Source of the DNA: Chionoecetes opilio
Lineage: Eukaryota; Arthropoda; Malacostraca; Decapoda; Majidae
Length of the DNA stretch: 64,000 bases
Assembly (NCBI GenBank): GCA_016584305.1
Contig: JACEEZ010003605.1
Coordinates: 30,001-94,000, forward strand
Direction of reading: 5' to 3'
In this document: positions 34,801-46,809 of the stretch, piece after piece
How the letters are laid out: each line of letters begins with the position of its first letter
How positions within the stretch are numbered: position 1 is the stretch's first letter
Notes under the pieces: generated by a model
The model's input: the letters and a program-made list of their open reading frames with translations, nothing else
What the model was told of the DNA's origin: nothing
Databases searched by the model: none
Translations under genes and position numbers: made by a program

Positions 34801-35165
34801 GTGTTTATCAGTATAAAAGATATACTGTTATCTTCGGAAATGCTTGTTCTATAATATTATCAAATAAAACCGTAAAACACACTAAAGAAAGGCCATTATG
34901 AGACTCTCAAGAAATATGCATGAACTTGATATTCACCAACTCCAGCTCCCATTTAATATTTTGCTTGAAAACATTTTACATGGACAATATCAATAGAAGC
35001 GGAATTTCATTAGCTTTCCATTGATATATTTTGTTTTCTGATAAATGAATTAGAACCATGTATAAATTAGCGTTAACTAAATAAATAACCTCATCAATTG
35101 GGGAAAATTACCCGATTTCATGATGTTATTTATTTAGTTAACGCTCATTATTAGATTATGTGGAT
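34801..35165 (+). mobile_element. V-family foldback element, truncated copy
   Basis: The left arm (TTTATCAGTATAAAAGATAT ... AGCGTTAACTAAATAAATAA) is followed by the centre and a short start of the inverted right arm (TTATTTATTTAGTTAACGCT at 35128-35147). It matches the arms at 41385-42320. Neighbouring 34385-34800 holds nothing recognised. Confidence 0.75.
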
Positions 35166-35399
35166 GGCATAAAATATATCCGGTGAACACTCTATGGGAT
35201 GAAATAGGCCAAAATACATCAAAATACAAATCCCACAAAGTCTACGGGAATTACCTATTTTTTCAGGATTTTTTTTAACTTAACCTAATGAAGCATTTCT
35301 GACGATTTTGAATGTCAATGTTCTTAACACATCAACATGTACTATAAGAAAAGAGCACATCTAACCTCATACTTAATTACTGGTTGCAAATACCAAAAA

Positions 35400-35550
35400 A
35401 CTGAAAAAAAGTTGTAAAATATGTGGTCATCTTGGGGATCCTGGCACCAATTAGAATTATTACCATTAGTTCTATTGTTCGGCTATCGCGATTTCGGCTA
35501 TCGCGCGCCGATAGCGGCAACAATAAGGCGCGATAGCCGAGGTTTGAGTG
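35400..35550. mobile_element. right end of a pogo-like TIR element (S)
   Basis: CGGCTATCGCGATTTCGGCT ... GGCGCGATAGCCGAGGTTTGAGTG|TA: TIR-like sequence with an internal GGCTATCGCG/CGCGATAGCC inverted pair. It ends at the TA where the R-family sequence resumes. The left end was not identified. Confidence 0.5.
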
Positions 35551-36224
35551 TACAGTCATTTTCACACAAGAACACACTCACTATTCATTATCTTCATTCA
35601 GCACTGCTCATCAGCCATTTTTATTTTCTAGCTTGTATGCGATAGTATAAGTAAATTGTCATGTTGGCTGGTTGAACATGTACACGCAGGTCGGACGGCG
35701 GGAGTGAAAAACCCTTCTGCGGCGGTGGGCAGCTGTGTGCCTGCCTGGTGTGCCGATCAGCTGAGTCTGGCTTTGTCGTCCTGAGTGTAAACACCTCTCA
35801 TGCCCTCCCATGCCCTACTACGTTGCCTGTCTCCTGTGCCTCACCACGTATTGTTTGAATTTTCCTGTATGTGTGTAGTATTTGTGGTGGCTGCATGTAC
35901 ATAAGTACACAAATTTTCATCTAATGTAACAAACAAAGTTCCTTATACACGGAATGGCTGTTGGCGCCAATCTGCCGGGGCAGAAAGGCTCCCGCCAGTA
36001 CCGTGTAAACATCACAGGGTGAGGACAGATTGGTAGTTGATTTGAATGTCTTATGGTATTCTAAATACTCTTAACAGGTATGTACTGATGTTACATCATA
36101 TAAGAGACTGAATTGAATAGCTACCTAAGCTAACCTCATACAACATTCGTCTTGGAAGACGCATGAGTATTTTTCAGGGTATTTTTTTGGGAAAAAAGTG
36201 CATCTTATAAGCCGTAAAATACGG
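35551..36224. mobile_element. R-family TIR element, right part
   Basis: It ends TTATAAGCCGTAAAATACGG|TA at 36224, the inverse of the left end of the copy at 61775. Internal sequence matches 61871-61982 plus 63463-64000 closely. It provides an empty site at 35642-35646 for the insertion found in the other copy. The left part is missing. Confidence 0.75.
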
Positions 36225-36430
36225 TATATATAAATAAAATAATCCTCTAAGTGCAAATGTGCATTGAACACAATATGTCAAACATATAATGTCTACTTTA
36301 TTAGTATAATCTATTATGAATAAGAGCATTATCAGCATGAACAACACTATTTGTCAATGCTAAGGATATTTATCATATAGTTATTAAGATTAGAGTAGAA
36401 TTGGAGGCAAAGGTTGTACTGGTTCCTTAC

Positions 36431-36571
36431 CTAAAAGAGACTCCAACGATCTGGTACATAACATGGATGGGGCTTGGCTCATCCAAAACATTCTGGTAGA
36501 TGATCCGGTACTCCAGGGATAATGGCACATCACACCCAATGCCACTGGTCTTGTTCTCTTTGTGCTCACCA
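36431..36571 (-). CDS. exon b of an unidentified host gene (141 bp)
   Basis: Minus strand: acceptor TTATGTTTCAG before 36571 and donor AG|GTAAGG after 36431. 141 bp, phase 2 at both ends: GEHKENKTSGIGCDVPLSLE (with an NKT glycosylation motif), YRIIYQNVLDEPSPIHVMYQ, IVGVSF plus AG. No stop in this frame. The joining codon with exon a is AT+T and with exon c AG+G, so the three exons form one continuous frame. The C..PLSLE..I.Y.......IVGVS pattern faintly recalls the C-terminal region of tectonic (TCTN) ciliary proteins; this is only an impression. Confidence 0.65.
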
Positions 36572-36768
36572 CTGAAACATAAGTTACGATCTCCTTAGCA
36601 CACCTGTGCATACACTCCTGTGTCTAGGAAATCCTTCATACATCCTAAAAAATTTCTTGAGCTTGTTAATGTTGATAAATTAATATTTTTTTGTATACTA
36701 AAGAAATCTTACTTAAAAAAAGGTGTATTGCAAGGTTTCAACAAGAACATGTTGTGAATGTAGGAGTA

Positions 36769-38739
36769 CAGGGAGGTCCCAAAGATACGAGCAGTTAGGT
36801 TCCACCTGGCATACTCGTAAAGCGAAATCTCGTATAACGAAACACATAACTAATGGTAAAATATAGGTTTGGTTCCAGGACCCCATCAATTTAAAAAAAA
36901 AAAAAGACATTTTTCAAGCTAAAATAAACTATAGCAAACACAACAAACACACAGCGTCTATATTACCCACACTGTACTACCTATTCTGTAGAAAAAGCAT
37001 TCTGAAAGAGAAAATAGCACACAAAATAAAATAACTGCACTTTAATTACACATAAAACATGCATAACACTCACAAGTGGTAATGTTGTGTGGGGAGACAG
37101 GAAGCTGGCAAGTAGCCAGCTGAGAGTCCCTGTTTTCTCTCTCCGAGGCTCGAGAGAAAACAGGGGTGACTGCGTTTGCAGGGATGACTGGGTTAGAGTT
37201 CTTCCTCCTCCCCTTGATCACTTGAGCCCCCTTCACACATTCCATAATCGAACCATGAAAGCATCAACAATGCAGTGCGCAGCGCCGTCATGGTCCTGGT
37301 TATGGGTCCATCGTGACCGATCGTGAGCTCATGACGCGCTCGGCCGAGGCCACGAAAAGTTAGTGCGTGCATTAAAAAATCAGGAAGCTCCCCGATTTTC
37401 GTACCCAACGCAGCAGTATCGTAAGTCTATCGTGACGCTATCATTATCTATGTAGCAGCTTCGTGACACTATCATGATCGTCGTATGTTAATCGTGACGA
37501 TAAGAAATCGTTACGGGCTTCTTCATCCCTGCCTTCCCCCCCTTTTTTGCACCTCCTTCCGTCTTCCCCCCCCTTTCTCATTCATCTCCACCCCCCCCCG
37601 ACTCCACTCCCCCTACTCCCACCACCACGTGATAACACTACCCCCCCCGACTACCTTCCCCCTACTCCCACCACCACATGGTGACACTCCCCCCTCGACT
37701 ACCTACCCCCTACTCCCACCACCACATGGTGACACTCCCCCTCGACTACCTTCCCCCTACTCCCTAAACCACGTGATGACACTCCCCCCGTGACTCCCTA
37801 CCCACTACTCCCATCAGCACGTGGTAACACCCTCACCAACACCACGCCTTCTCCACCCCCCCCCCCCGTTTCCCCACCAACACCAACACCCCCTTCTTTA
37901 TTACAACCCACCTCCCCCGTTTCCCCCCATTCCCCATCACCAACACAACCCTGTTTCTCCCACCTTCATCTCTATAGTCCCCCTTCCTTCTCCATCACCA
38001 TGGCAACCCCCACCCACGTGTGGGGCTAGCTCTTGACGCTATCGTGGTACGTTCATGGCACCGTCATGGCACTGTCGTGGTTATCGTAGCTCTATCGTGA
38101 CGACAAAATGACCATTTATTTTCCATTCGTGACATAGTCTTACAGCTGTCATGACTCCATCGTGACCATCTTACGACCGTCATGACACATACGTACAGGC
38201 AGCGTGACATTGTTGCGAGGCTATCGTGGTCTGCGTTTTTTGTGGTTAAATTTCACGATAGCGTCAATAATCAAATTGGTGGCGCTATCGTGGTTTGATT
38301 ATCGAATGTGTGAAGGGAGCTTTGGGGAAGAGGAAAGATCCTCTGTGCTGCCGCGTGATACAATAGACTCGAGAGGGTAGGGTAGGTAAGGGACAAGGGA
38401 GGGGTGCGCAGACCTCTTCCACTGCCCACAAACTCGTCTTTGCGCATCTGAATCATTGTACATCGTCCAGAGATGGGAATTTTTGCAGGCCACATTGTCG
38501 TACCGAGCCACCAGAATTATCATATTTTCAGATTGATTATCTGATTTACCTTAGGTAAAATCATATAGTCAGTAAATGACTTTATAATATTAGTAAATAA
38601 CTTGGTAATTTTACTCACCCCAGTTTGAATGTCGTAGTATTGGATTTTCGATCTCGTATATTGAAAATAGACCCTAATTTACACATCTTGTATCATCGGA
38701 TTCTCGTATATCGAATGCTCGTATAACGGGACCTCCCTG
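36769..38739 (-). mobile_element. X-family TIR element, copy 2
   Basis: TA|CAGGGAGGTCCC ... GGGACCTCCCTG|TA, inverted relative to copy 1. Shared blocks: CTCGTATAACGAAACACATA, the ~65-codon ORF (37245-37042 minus, NPVIPANAVTPVFSRASERE), TATCGTG clusters (37300-37500 and 38035-38300), and AATTATCATATTTTCAGATT. It is longer than copy 1 because of an expanded C-rich minisatellite at 37598-37830. Confidence 0.85.
37598..37830. repeat. ~47-bp minisatellite, ~5 units, each with an E-box
   Basis: Units of the form CTACCTTCCCCCTACTCCCA + CCACCACATGGTGACACTCC. The CANNTG words are CACGTG, CACATG, CACATG, CACGTG and CACGTG in successive units. X copy 1 has a single unit at 19335-19365. Confidence 0.8.
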
Positions 38740-38907
38740 TATATAAAACCAATTTTTTTGTTATAAATAGAGATACTTGTGAGAGGAAACCACTGCATGT
38801 GGATAACCTTGCAATGGAGTACTGTACCAGATGTAGTACCTAGTAAAGCAGTTTCTATTCATTGTTCATTGCAATATCTACCTCATTTAGTATGCATTTT
38901 ATAGTAT

Positions 38908-39506
38908 ACTAGCTGCAAAGCCGCCCTCCGGGTGGACTTTTTGGCTAGCTCCTGCGGAGGGCTATTGGTGGGCCAAAGGCCCACCAAACACAGACTCTCC
39001 AGATAGCCCCTTCTAGCTTTCCTGAAATCATGGATGTAGAAATGTATGTATTAACGCCAACCTATTCACATCACCCCCAACCCATTCACTCACCCATTAC
39101 CCATCACCCCCACCCATTCACTCACCCATTACCCCCCACCCCCACCCATTCATTCACCCATTATCCATCACCACACACCCATTCACTCACCCATTACCCA
39201 TCACCCCCCCATCTATTCCCTCACCCATCACCCATCACCCCCCACCCATTCACTCACCCATCACCCCACACCCAGTACCCATCACCCCACCCATTCACTC
39301 ACCCATTACCCATCACCCTACATCAAGGTTTCCTCAATTCTCGCAACCCACTTTTTTTCACAATTCTCGCTAATAGGCTGCTAAAAAAAGGAGAAAAAAA
39401 ATGATCGGATCATCTCATAAATGGGCTTAAAACCTTCCCATGCTTGAGCCGGTTCCAAAACCGTGCCATATGAGGGGATTCCGCCACAGGGGGCGGCACC
39501 TGGAGC

Positions 39507-39542
<36 letters not shown>

Positions 39543-39563
39543 ACTTTCGCTTATATTATTATA
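38908..39563 (+). mobile_element. H-family element copy 2
   Basis: Head ACTAGCTGCAAAGCCGCC with hairpins to 38985, CACCCATTCACTCACCCATT minisatellite 39060-39325, 3' block 39326-39505, (CA)n 39510-39535, end CTTTCGCTTATATTATTATA. It abuts copy 3 directly. Confidence 0.85.
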
Positions 39564-40199
39564 ACTAGCCGCAAAGCCGCCCTCCGGGCGGACTTTTTGG
39601 CTAGCTCCTGCGGAGGGCTATTGGTGGGCCTTCGGTCTACCACCTGCGTTTGGTGGGGCTTCGGCCCACCAAACACAGACTCTCCAGATAGCCCCTTCTA
39701 ACTTTCATGAAATCATGGATGTAGAAATGTATATTAACGCCAACCCATTCACATCACCCCCCACCCATTCACTCACCCATTAACCATCACCCCCCACCCA
39801 TTCACTCACCCATTAACCATCACCACACACGCATTCACTCACCCATTACCCATCACCCCCCACCTATTCCCTCACCCATCACCCCCACCCATTCACTCAC
39901 CCATCACCCCACACCCATTACCCATCACCCCACCCATTCACTCACCCATTACCCATCACCCTACATCAAGGTTTCCTCAATTCTCACAACCCACTTTTTT
40001 TTCACAATTCTCGCTAATAGGCTGCTAAAAAAAAAGAAGAAAAAAAGTGATCGGATCATCTTATAAGTGGGCTTAAAACCTTCCCCTGGTCGACCCAATT
40101 CCAAAACTGTGCCATATGAGGGGATTCCGCCACAGGGGGCAGCACCCAGAGCGGACAGACAGACACACACACACACACACTTTCGCTTATATTTTTATA
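39564..40199 (+). mobile_element. H-family element copy 3
   Basis: Same architecture as copy 2: head with hairpins 39564-39680, minisatellite 39735-39960, 3' block 39961-40160, (CA)n 40165-40180, end CTTTCGCTTATATTTTTATA. Head-to-tail with copy 2, no spacer. The following 40200-40568 holds nothing recognised. Confidence 0.85.
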
Positions 40200-42442
40200 G
40201 ATTATGTAAGAATACCCAAGAGAATATTACATATTCTTCCGCATTTACATTTCATTCCTTCCTACCTTTGACCAATGCTCTGGAGACAATTTTCTACTTT
40301 CCTTTTGCTCAGTACAGTACATTGTTTCCTAGTGTTTCTATTAGACCCATATGGTATTCTGCAAGAAATGCAGGAACTGCATGTTTTTCATGGAAACCCC
40401 TGGTAGCTTAAAACGAGGTTCCTATTATCCTATTCACCACATAAAAAGTTATCTTCACCAACCATAGATTCATCTATCATTGAGTTTTTTTCAGGAATCT
40501 AAGCCTCATAGTTGGAAAGGATTACTGTAATATCAACTTTTTCGAAATAAAATATTAACACACATCAGTAGGGGAGAGCGGTGATGATTCGGACGGTTGG
40601 ATGGTCCGGACATTGCATTTCCTGAAAAGTGTATGGGACCTAGCGTCGCGAGATCTGCCGTGAAAATGCCAGACTTTGTTTACCAGGACCACACGGGACA
40701 ACAAAGCCGCCAGCGCCATACTTTTTGATGCAGGTAAGTTTTTATGTTTTTTTGCACCTTCTATGTTATATTTTGCATGTGTGTCGTAAGCTATACCTCC
40801 ATGAATATGACAAGTATCAGATTGTGTATTATTATGGTGAAACAGTGATGCCTAATGAAGATATTACCGTAAAATACGAATGCTTACCTCTCGTGTTTGG
40901 AAGTCGAGTGTAGCCATCTATATGTTTTATAGTGTTGGGATGATTCGGAAATTTGATGAGGGGGATGGTTCGTCATTGTCCGAACCATCACTAAGCAATT
41001 ACATCATGAAATTATTCCTTGAAGCATGTATGTTATGAACACTTAAGTGAAACAGAATGGTTATTATTAACCTGGGAGTACATATTTATCATTTTAATGT
41101 TTAAATGTGTTTTGTAGTACAGTATACTAGTGTCTTTAGATATTAAATATTATTAATAATATCACGTTAATTTCTAATTTGAGTATAACATATTAATGAT
41201 TCTACATTTAAAACAACTTGTTTCCTTTGTTTCAGACACCCACCAGCCAAAGACTACTCTATGCTACTCGTGCCCCTTGGACTTGCTACTCGTGCCCCGC
41301 GCCAACCCGCCCATGACCAGTGGAGGCCAGTTTTGCGATTCCTGCCATTTTTTAACATCACCCCTATTTCCCTTCCTAAGGTTTATCAGTATATATGATA
41401 TACCGTTATCTTCGTAACTGTTTGTTCTATAATATTATCAAATAAAAAACAGTAAAATACACTAAAGAAATGCCATTATGAGAGAGTGAAGAAATATGCA
41501 CGACCTCAATATATACTTAAACTCTTCGCCATTTAATATTTTGCGAGAAAACATTTTAGATGCCAGTGATAGAAAGAAGCGAATTTTCATTAGCTTTCCA
41601 TTGATATATTTAGTTTTCTGATAAATGAATTACCACCATGCCTAAATTACCGTTAACTAAAAAAATAACATCATCAATCGTATCGGCAAGTAAAAAAGTG
41701 TTCCATGAATACAGTAGACTATGGCATATCAGTATAAATGATACACTGTTATCTTCGTGAATGTTTGTTCTATAATATTATCAAATAAAAAACTGTAAAA
41801 TACACTAAAGAAATTCCATTATGAGACTCTGAAGAAATATGCATGAACTTATATTCACTTAAACTCATCGCAATTTGATATTTTACGTGAAGACTTTTTA
41901 CATGCAACATATCAATAGAAGCGGAATTTAATTGGCTTTCCATTGCTATATTTCATTTTCTGATAAATGAATTAAAACCATGCATAAATTAGCGTTAACT
42001 AAATAAATAACATCATCCGTCGGGTAATTATCCCGATAGATTATGTTATTTTTTTAGTTAACGCTAATTTATGCATGGTTATGATTCATTTATCAGAAAA
42101 CGAAATATAGCAATGGAAAGCTAACGAAAATCCGCTTCTTTCTATCGCTAGCATCTAAAATGTTTGCTCGCAAAATATTAAATGGCGATGAGTTCAAGTG
42201 AATATTAAGTTCATGCATATTTCTTAACTCTCTCATAATGGCATTTTTTTATTGCATTTTACTGTTTTTTATTTGATAATATTATAGAACAAACATTTAC
42301 GAAGATAACGGTATATCATATACAGGGAGGTCCCGAAGATACGAGCAGTTAGGTTCCATCTGACATACTCGTTAAGCGAAATCTCGTATAACGAAACACA
42401 TAACCAATGGTAAAATATAGGTTCGGTTCCAGAACCCCCATC

Positions 42443-42473
<31 letters not shown>

Positions 42474-42696
42474 ACATGTTTTTCAAGTCGTGCCACCAGA
42501 ATTATCATATTTTCAGATTGATAATTATCGTACAACCTTAGGTAAAATCATATATCATATACAATAAACCCTTCATGCTCGCGGGGGTTAGGGAACAGAG
42601 ACACCCGCGAGTATCGTAAATCTGCGATCATGACATTAGTTACCCCTCCCGCCCCGAAAATAGGCTTACGGTATAAAGAAAATGGATTTTGTTGCT

Positions 42697-42955
42697 TGAA
42701 TGATAATGATAATGAAACAGTTGGGCTGTTTCCTTAAAACCCGAGCCCCTGTCCACCCAGCAGTGAATGGGTACCGGGTGTTAGCCGGGGGTTTGTAACC
42801 CGCCTCCCGGGGTGCTGGCTTCGGCCAACACTACAAGCACTGGTAGCAGACAGCTCTCTAGGGGTAGTATGAGAGAGAGCTGTCTGGTTACAGTGGAGAT
42901 CCATCTCAGCTGCGTCGATAACTGACGAAATTCTTCAAACATCAAACATCAAAGT
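42697..42955 (+). repeat. SINE-like segment inside Y
   Basis: CCACCCAGCAGTGAATGGGT, ACCGGGTGTTAGCC, a GC-rich core (AACCCGCCTCCCGGGG) and a tail of CATCAAA repeats (42938-42955). The form resembles short retroposons with a simple repeat tail; no clear A/B box pair was found. Confidence 0.4.
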
Positions 42956-42991
42956 TCACACCAGGGAGTGCCGATAAAAAAGGCCAGACTA

Positions 42992-45380
42992 CACTCATCC
43001 CTCGTATAACGCAGGTTCGATTAACGCAATTTCAGAGTTACGCACAAAACTTTTGTATACCAAAAATCGATTAACATATAAAAAATTCGAAGTTACGCAC
43101 AAATTTACGACAATAAAATATGCAAAAAATGATAAAAAGAAGAAAATGTACAACAACCCACAAATAAAATATATTTATGAATATACTACCCTGTAAAAGA
43201 ACCAACGAACAAGCAGCACAGCTCAGCTTCCCCCCCGTATGGTTTGTTTACGTTTTGCGCGGTACAGATAAACAGTGGATTTCCAGTGCTTCTGTTATAT
43301 CGTCCATTATCGAGTGAAACGACTGCATAATGTCTACTAAGCGTGTTGCTAGTGGTAGTGCTAGTGCTCCTAAGCCTAAAAAGTGTAGAAAATCTATAAA
43401 TTTAGAAACTAAATTAGAAGTGTTGAAGAAAAGTGATGCAGGGATGCGATTGAAAGACATCGCGAATTTGTTCAACCTTGCTCCGTCGACTGTGGTGACA
43501 ATTAAGAAGGACAAGGACAAAATTAAATCAAGTGCGAAGAATGCTACTCCGTTGACAGCGAAGTTAGCTACAAGGCATCGTCCACCTATCATGGAAGAGA
43601 TGGAAAGACTGTTGGCATTATGGGTGGACGACATGTGCAGCCGGGATGACTCGCCAATGACGAACATCTTGATGCAGGAAAAAGCTCGCTCACTTTATGA
43701 TGATTTATTGGCTAAGGATGAGGCAAGTGCTGGACCTAGTGGAGCTGCTGCTCCTCCACCATTCAATGCAAGCATGGGCTGGTTGGAAAGGTTCAAGAAC
43801 AGGAATCATCTGCACTCGGTAACACAGTCTGGGGAGGCAGCGTCGGCTGACAAGAAGCTGCTCAGGCTTATCTGCCAGTGCTCAAGAAAATTATCGAGGA
43901 CGGGGGGTACACAGCAGACCAAGTGTTCAACTTTGATGAAACTGGACTCTACTGGAAGAGAATGCCAAAGAGGACAGTGATATCCAGGGAGGAGAAGAAA
44001 GCACCAGGTCATAAAGCCTCCAAGGATAGAGTGTCACTGCTGGTTGGTGGCAATGCAGAGGGTGATTTCAAGCTAAAGACGCTCCTCATTGGCTATTCAA
44101 AAACCCTCGGGCCTTAAAGGGTCATGCTAAGGAATGTCTGCCAGTCATTTACCGCTCTAGCAAAAAGCGTGGACCAACCAATACATATTCCAGGATTGGT
44201 TCACCAATTATTTTTGCCCTGCTGTGGAGCGCTACTGTAGGAGTAAGAATATTGCTCACAATGCACTGCTGCTCCTTGACAACGCCCCCACCCACCCTAA
44301 CAACCTTTCTGACTTGTCTGAACACATTCGAGTGGAATTTTTACCAAAAAACACCACATCACTAATCCAACCAATGGACCAAGGGGCAATTGCCACCTTT
44401 AAAGCTTATTATCTCCGTCGTACCTTCAGAAAATGATTAATGCTGTGGACGCTGACGAAAATCTCTCCATTCGTCAATTTTGGAAGGAATTCAACATCAA
44501 GAATGCTATTGACAACATTGCTGAATCCTGGGATGAGGTCACACCATCCAATATGAATGCTGTTTGGAAGAATTGTGGCCAGAATGTGTCCACAACTTTA
44601 AAGGTTTTCCTGAACCAACTCCTGTCGTGCGAGAAATTGTTAACCTTGCACATACAGCTGGTATGGACGAAGTGGGAGAAGAAGATATTGTTGAGCTGTT
44701 GGCATCTCATGATGAGGAACTCAGCAACGAAGACTTAATGGCCATCGAACAAGTCAGAGCACTAGAGGAGGAAACTGCAGAGGAAGATGACCCAGAGCCG
44801 CAGCTTCACTTAACTAGGAAGATCTTAGCTGATGTTATCTCCAAATTTGAAAGTGGCATTCATGACATTGTGAATAACGATCCCAACCGTGAACGCAGTC
44901 TCAAATTTGAAAACACAGTCAGAAGTGCTCTCACTGCCTACAAGATGCTTCATCAAGAAAAAGTCCACCAAGCACAACAGACAACTATAACATCATTCTT
45001 CACTAAACCTGCTGCAATATCACCAGCCAGCTCTACTTCTAAGTCTTCCGACGATGATGCTCCCACCTCACCCCAGTAACTCTGCCGACACCCCCCAGCC
45101 ACCATCTTTGTCACCTCAAGCCTCAAGTATTCTTCTATATAGTGAGTACAACTTCTATATATCATTTAACTTTAATATTAATTATATTTCATATGTCTAT
45201 GCTCACAAATTAATGTATGACTGCATTTTATGAGAGGGTTAGGTTGTGATTTTTTTTCGTAAGAACGTATCTCGACTTATATAATGGGAGTCAATGGGAA
45301 AATGGAATTCGTTTAACGCATTTTCACTTAACGCACGATTTCCCAAGAACGTAACTCATGCGTTAAATGAGGGAGGCGTG
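42992..45380 (+). mobile_element. Z: Tigger element with transposase, innermost nested element
   Basis: TA|CACTCATCCCTCGTATAACGCA and TGCGTTAAATGAGGGAGGCGTG|TA are diverged TIRs flanked by TA (42990-42991, 45381-45382). 2,389 bp, typical of a complete Tigger. A deleted relative lies at 47170-47395 plus 49201-49290. Confidence 0.88.
43330..45079 (+). pseudogene. Tigger transposase (CENP-B HTH plus DDE), frameshifted
   Basis: Start MSTKRVASGSASAPKPKKCR, then the first HTH (LETKLEVLKKSDAGMRLKDI, NLFNLAPSTV) and the CENP-B-type HTH (MEEMERLLALWVDDM..NILMQEKARSLY..MGWLERFKNR). The DDE_1 motifs are VFNFDETGLYWKRMP (43932-), LLLDNAPTHP (44268-) and LPKNTTSLIQPMDQGAIATF (44341-); the tail is acidic and ends TTITSFFTKP..SDDDAPTSPQ at 45079. 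The length of about 580 codons is right for Tigger. Frameshifts near 43870, 44115-44220, 44435 and 44560 inactivate it. All three catalytic acidic regions are still visible, so decay is recent. Confidence 0.9.
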
Positions 45381-46397
45381 TACCAACAACTTAACTGAAC
45401 ACTGTCATCATCAGCAACAACCCATAACAGCTGAGGCCGCGACACACTTGTAGCCGCTGCCAGGGTTACATCACAACACTATTCATCCCCGCCACCACCA
45501 CCACCATGGATAGATAGGCCTATGGCTGAGCCCAGAAGGAGGAGGAAGTGGACGCTGAACCCCCGTGGATCGCTGTGGGCCAACGATGAGGGTTGTGTTA
45601 GGGTGTGTTGTGTTGGGGTGGCTGGCGCAAAGCTATGCCTCTTGCACCACGGCCAGATTGTCCACCACACCAGCTTGCTCCAGTGCTCCTCCCTGTGTTT
45701 TAGGGTGATTGGGTTGGCACTGCTTAAATGTTCACTATTGTGTCTGGTCTGGTGGTGGCTTGAGGAAGTTGAGGTGTGCACGCAGCGCTCAGCCCACCAG
45801 TGTGTGGCTACCGTAGTCCGTAGATAACACTAGTCGCCAGTCACTCGCCACTGCACTAATGTCGCCAGGCGCCATATATTGCGAATTTTAGCATCACTAC
45901 AGACTTTTATGTGCCACTGAAGAGGCATGCACAGTAGTTTTTATGAAAAATACTTTTCGTATTTTAAAATTATATTTAATTACCTGTATTTATTATTATT
46001 TATCCCAAGAGTTGAAAACCCGCGAGCAATCAAATCCGCGAGCCTGAAATCCGCGAGCATGAAGGGTTTATTGTAGTCAGTAAATGATTTTATAATTTTA
46101 GTAAATAACTTGTAATTTACTTTAGTAAATAACTTGGTAATTTTACTCACCCCAGTTTGAATGTCGTAACATTGGATTTTCGATCTCGTATATTGAAAAT
46201 AGACCCTAATTTACACATCTCGTATCATCGGATTCTCGTATATCGAATGCTCGTATAACGGGACCTCCCTGTATACTGATAAACCATAGGAAGGGAAAAG
46301 GGAGTGATGTTCGAAAATGGCAGGAATCGCAAAACTGGCCTCCACTAGAAATAGCCCAAAATGAGTAGCAAGTCCAGTAGTCTTTGCACCAGCCATC

Positions 46398-46809
46398 ATG
46401 GGGAGGAAACATAAGAAGAAAACGAACAGAGAGAGATGAAGCTGCTCTGCAGTCTGCTTTTACTGAAGTAAAGGAAAGTGGAAACTCTATGAGGAAAGCT
46501 GCTGAAAAATATGGGGTTCCAAGAAGCACAGTTCACGACTATTTGTCAAGGGACAAGAAAGAAAACCAGGGATTTAAGTTAGGCAATTACGCAGTACGGC
46601 AAGTCCTCACACAAAATATGGAAGACGAACTGACTGATTATCTAATGCATTGCTCTAACATATTTCATGGTTTAACCACCAAGATAACAAGGCAGCTTGC
46701 CTATGAATATGCAGTTGCTAACAACATTGATGTGCCTGAATCATGGAAAAGGGATAAGTCAGCAGGGAGAGACTGGCTCACTGGTTTCATGGAGACTTTT
46801 TTTTCATGA
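46398..46809 (+). pseudogene. W transposase N-terminal part (psq-type HTH), DDE deleted
   Basis: ATG at 46398 (MGRKHKKKT); a one-base shift near 46435 leads into RDEAALQSAFTEVKESGNSM, RKAAEKYGVPRSTVHDYLSR (pipsqueak-type HTH), MEDELTDYLMHCSNIFHGLT, and YEYAVANNIDVPESWKRDKS, AGRDWLTGFM, ending in a stop at 46807-46809. This is the DNA-binding half of a pogo-group transposase. Only about 60 bp separate the stop from the right TIR, so the catalytic domain is deleted. Confidence 0.8.

Larger units (their letters stand above)
42562..46073. mobile_element. Y: Tc1/mariner-like TIR element inserted in X copy 3
   Basis: TA|CAATAAACCCTTCATGCTCG ... CGAGCATGAAGGGTTTATTG|TA: 20 bp or more of perfect TIR with TA duplication. 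Without the nested Z it is about 1.1 kb and non-coding. The left part carries a SINE-like segment. Confidence 0.9.
42323..46271 (-). mobile_element. X-family TIR element copy 3, inserted in V and split by Y
   Basis: TA|CAGGGAGGTCCCG (42321) ... GGGACCTCCCTG|TA (46271). Its own sequence is only 42323-42561 and 46074-46271, an internally deleted derivative lacking the TATCGTG and C-rich blocks; a 29-bp poly(A) lies at 42444-42472. It splits V within ATCATATA|CTGATAAACC. Confidence 0.88.
41248..46386. mobile_element. V: foldback element inserted in W, 7-bp TSD
   Basis: Ends CAAAGACTACT ... AGTAGTCTTTG with flanking CACCAGC (41241-41247 and 46387-46393). Inverted arms: 41300-41385 with 46280-46365 (GTGGAGGCCAGTTTTGCGAT), and the AT-rich arms 41385-41700 and 41718-42010 with the inverse 42035-42322 (ATAATATTATCAAATAAA words; centre AGTTAACGCTAATTTATGCA). 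One left arm is duplicated. No coding potential. X copy 3 sits near its right end. Confidence 0.75.

Noticed and set aside
36390..36611. 73-aa minus-strand ORF overlapping exon b in another frame
   Set aside because: It ignores the strong splice sites and has no recognisable features; the other frame is the protein-like one.
38908..40199. Classifying H elements as Helitrons
   Set aside because: No TC start/CTRR end or AT target could be fixed; only the modular layout is similar.
45479..45827. 100-aa ORFs on both strands inside element Y
   Set aside because: No motif; opposite-strand mirror frames in GC-rich non-coding transposon DNA.
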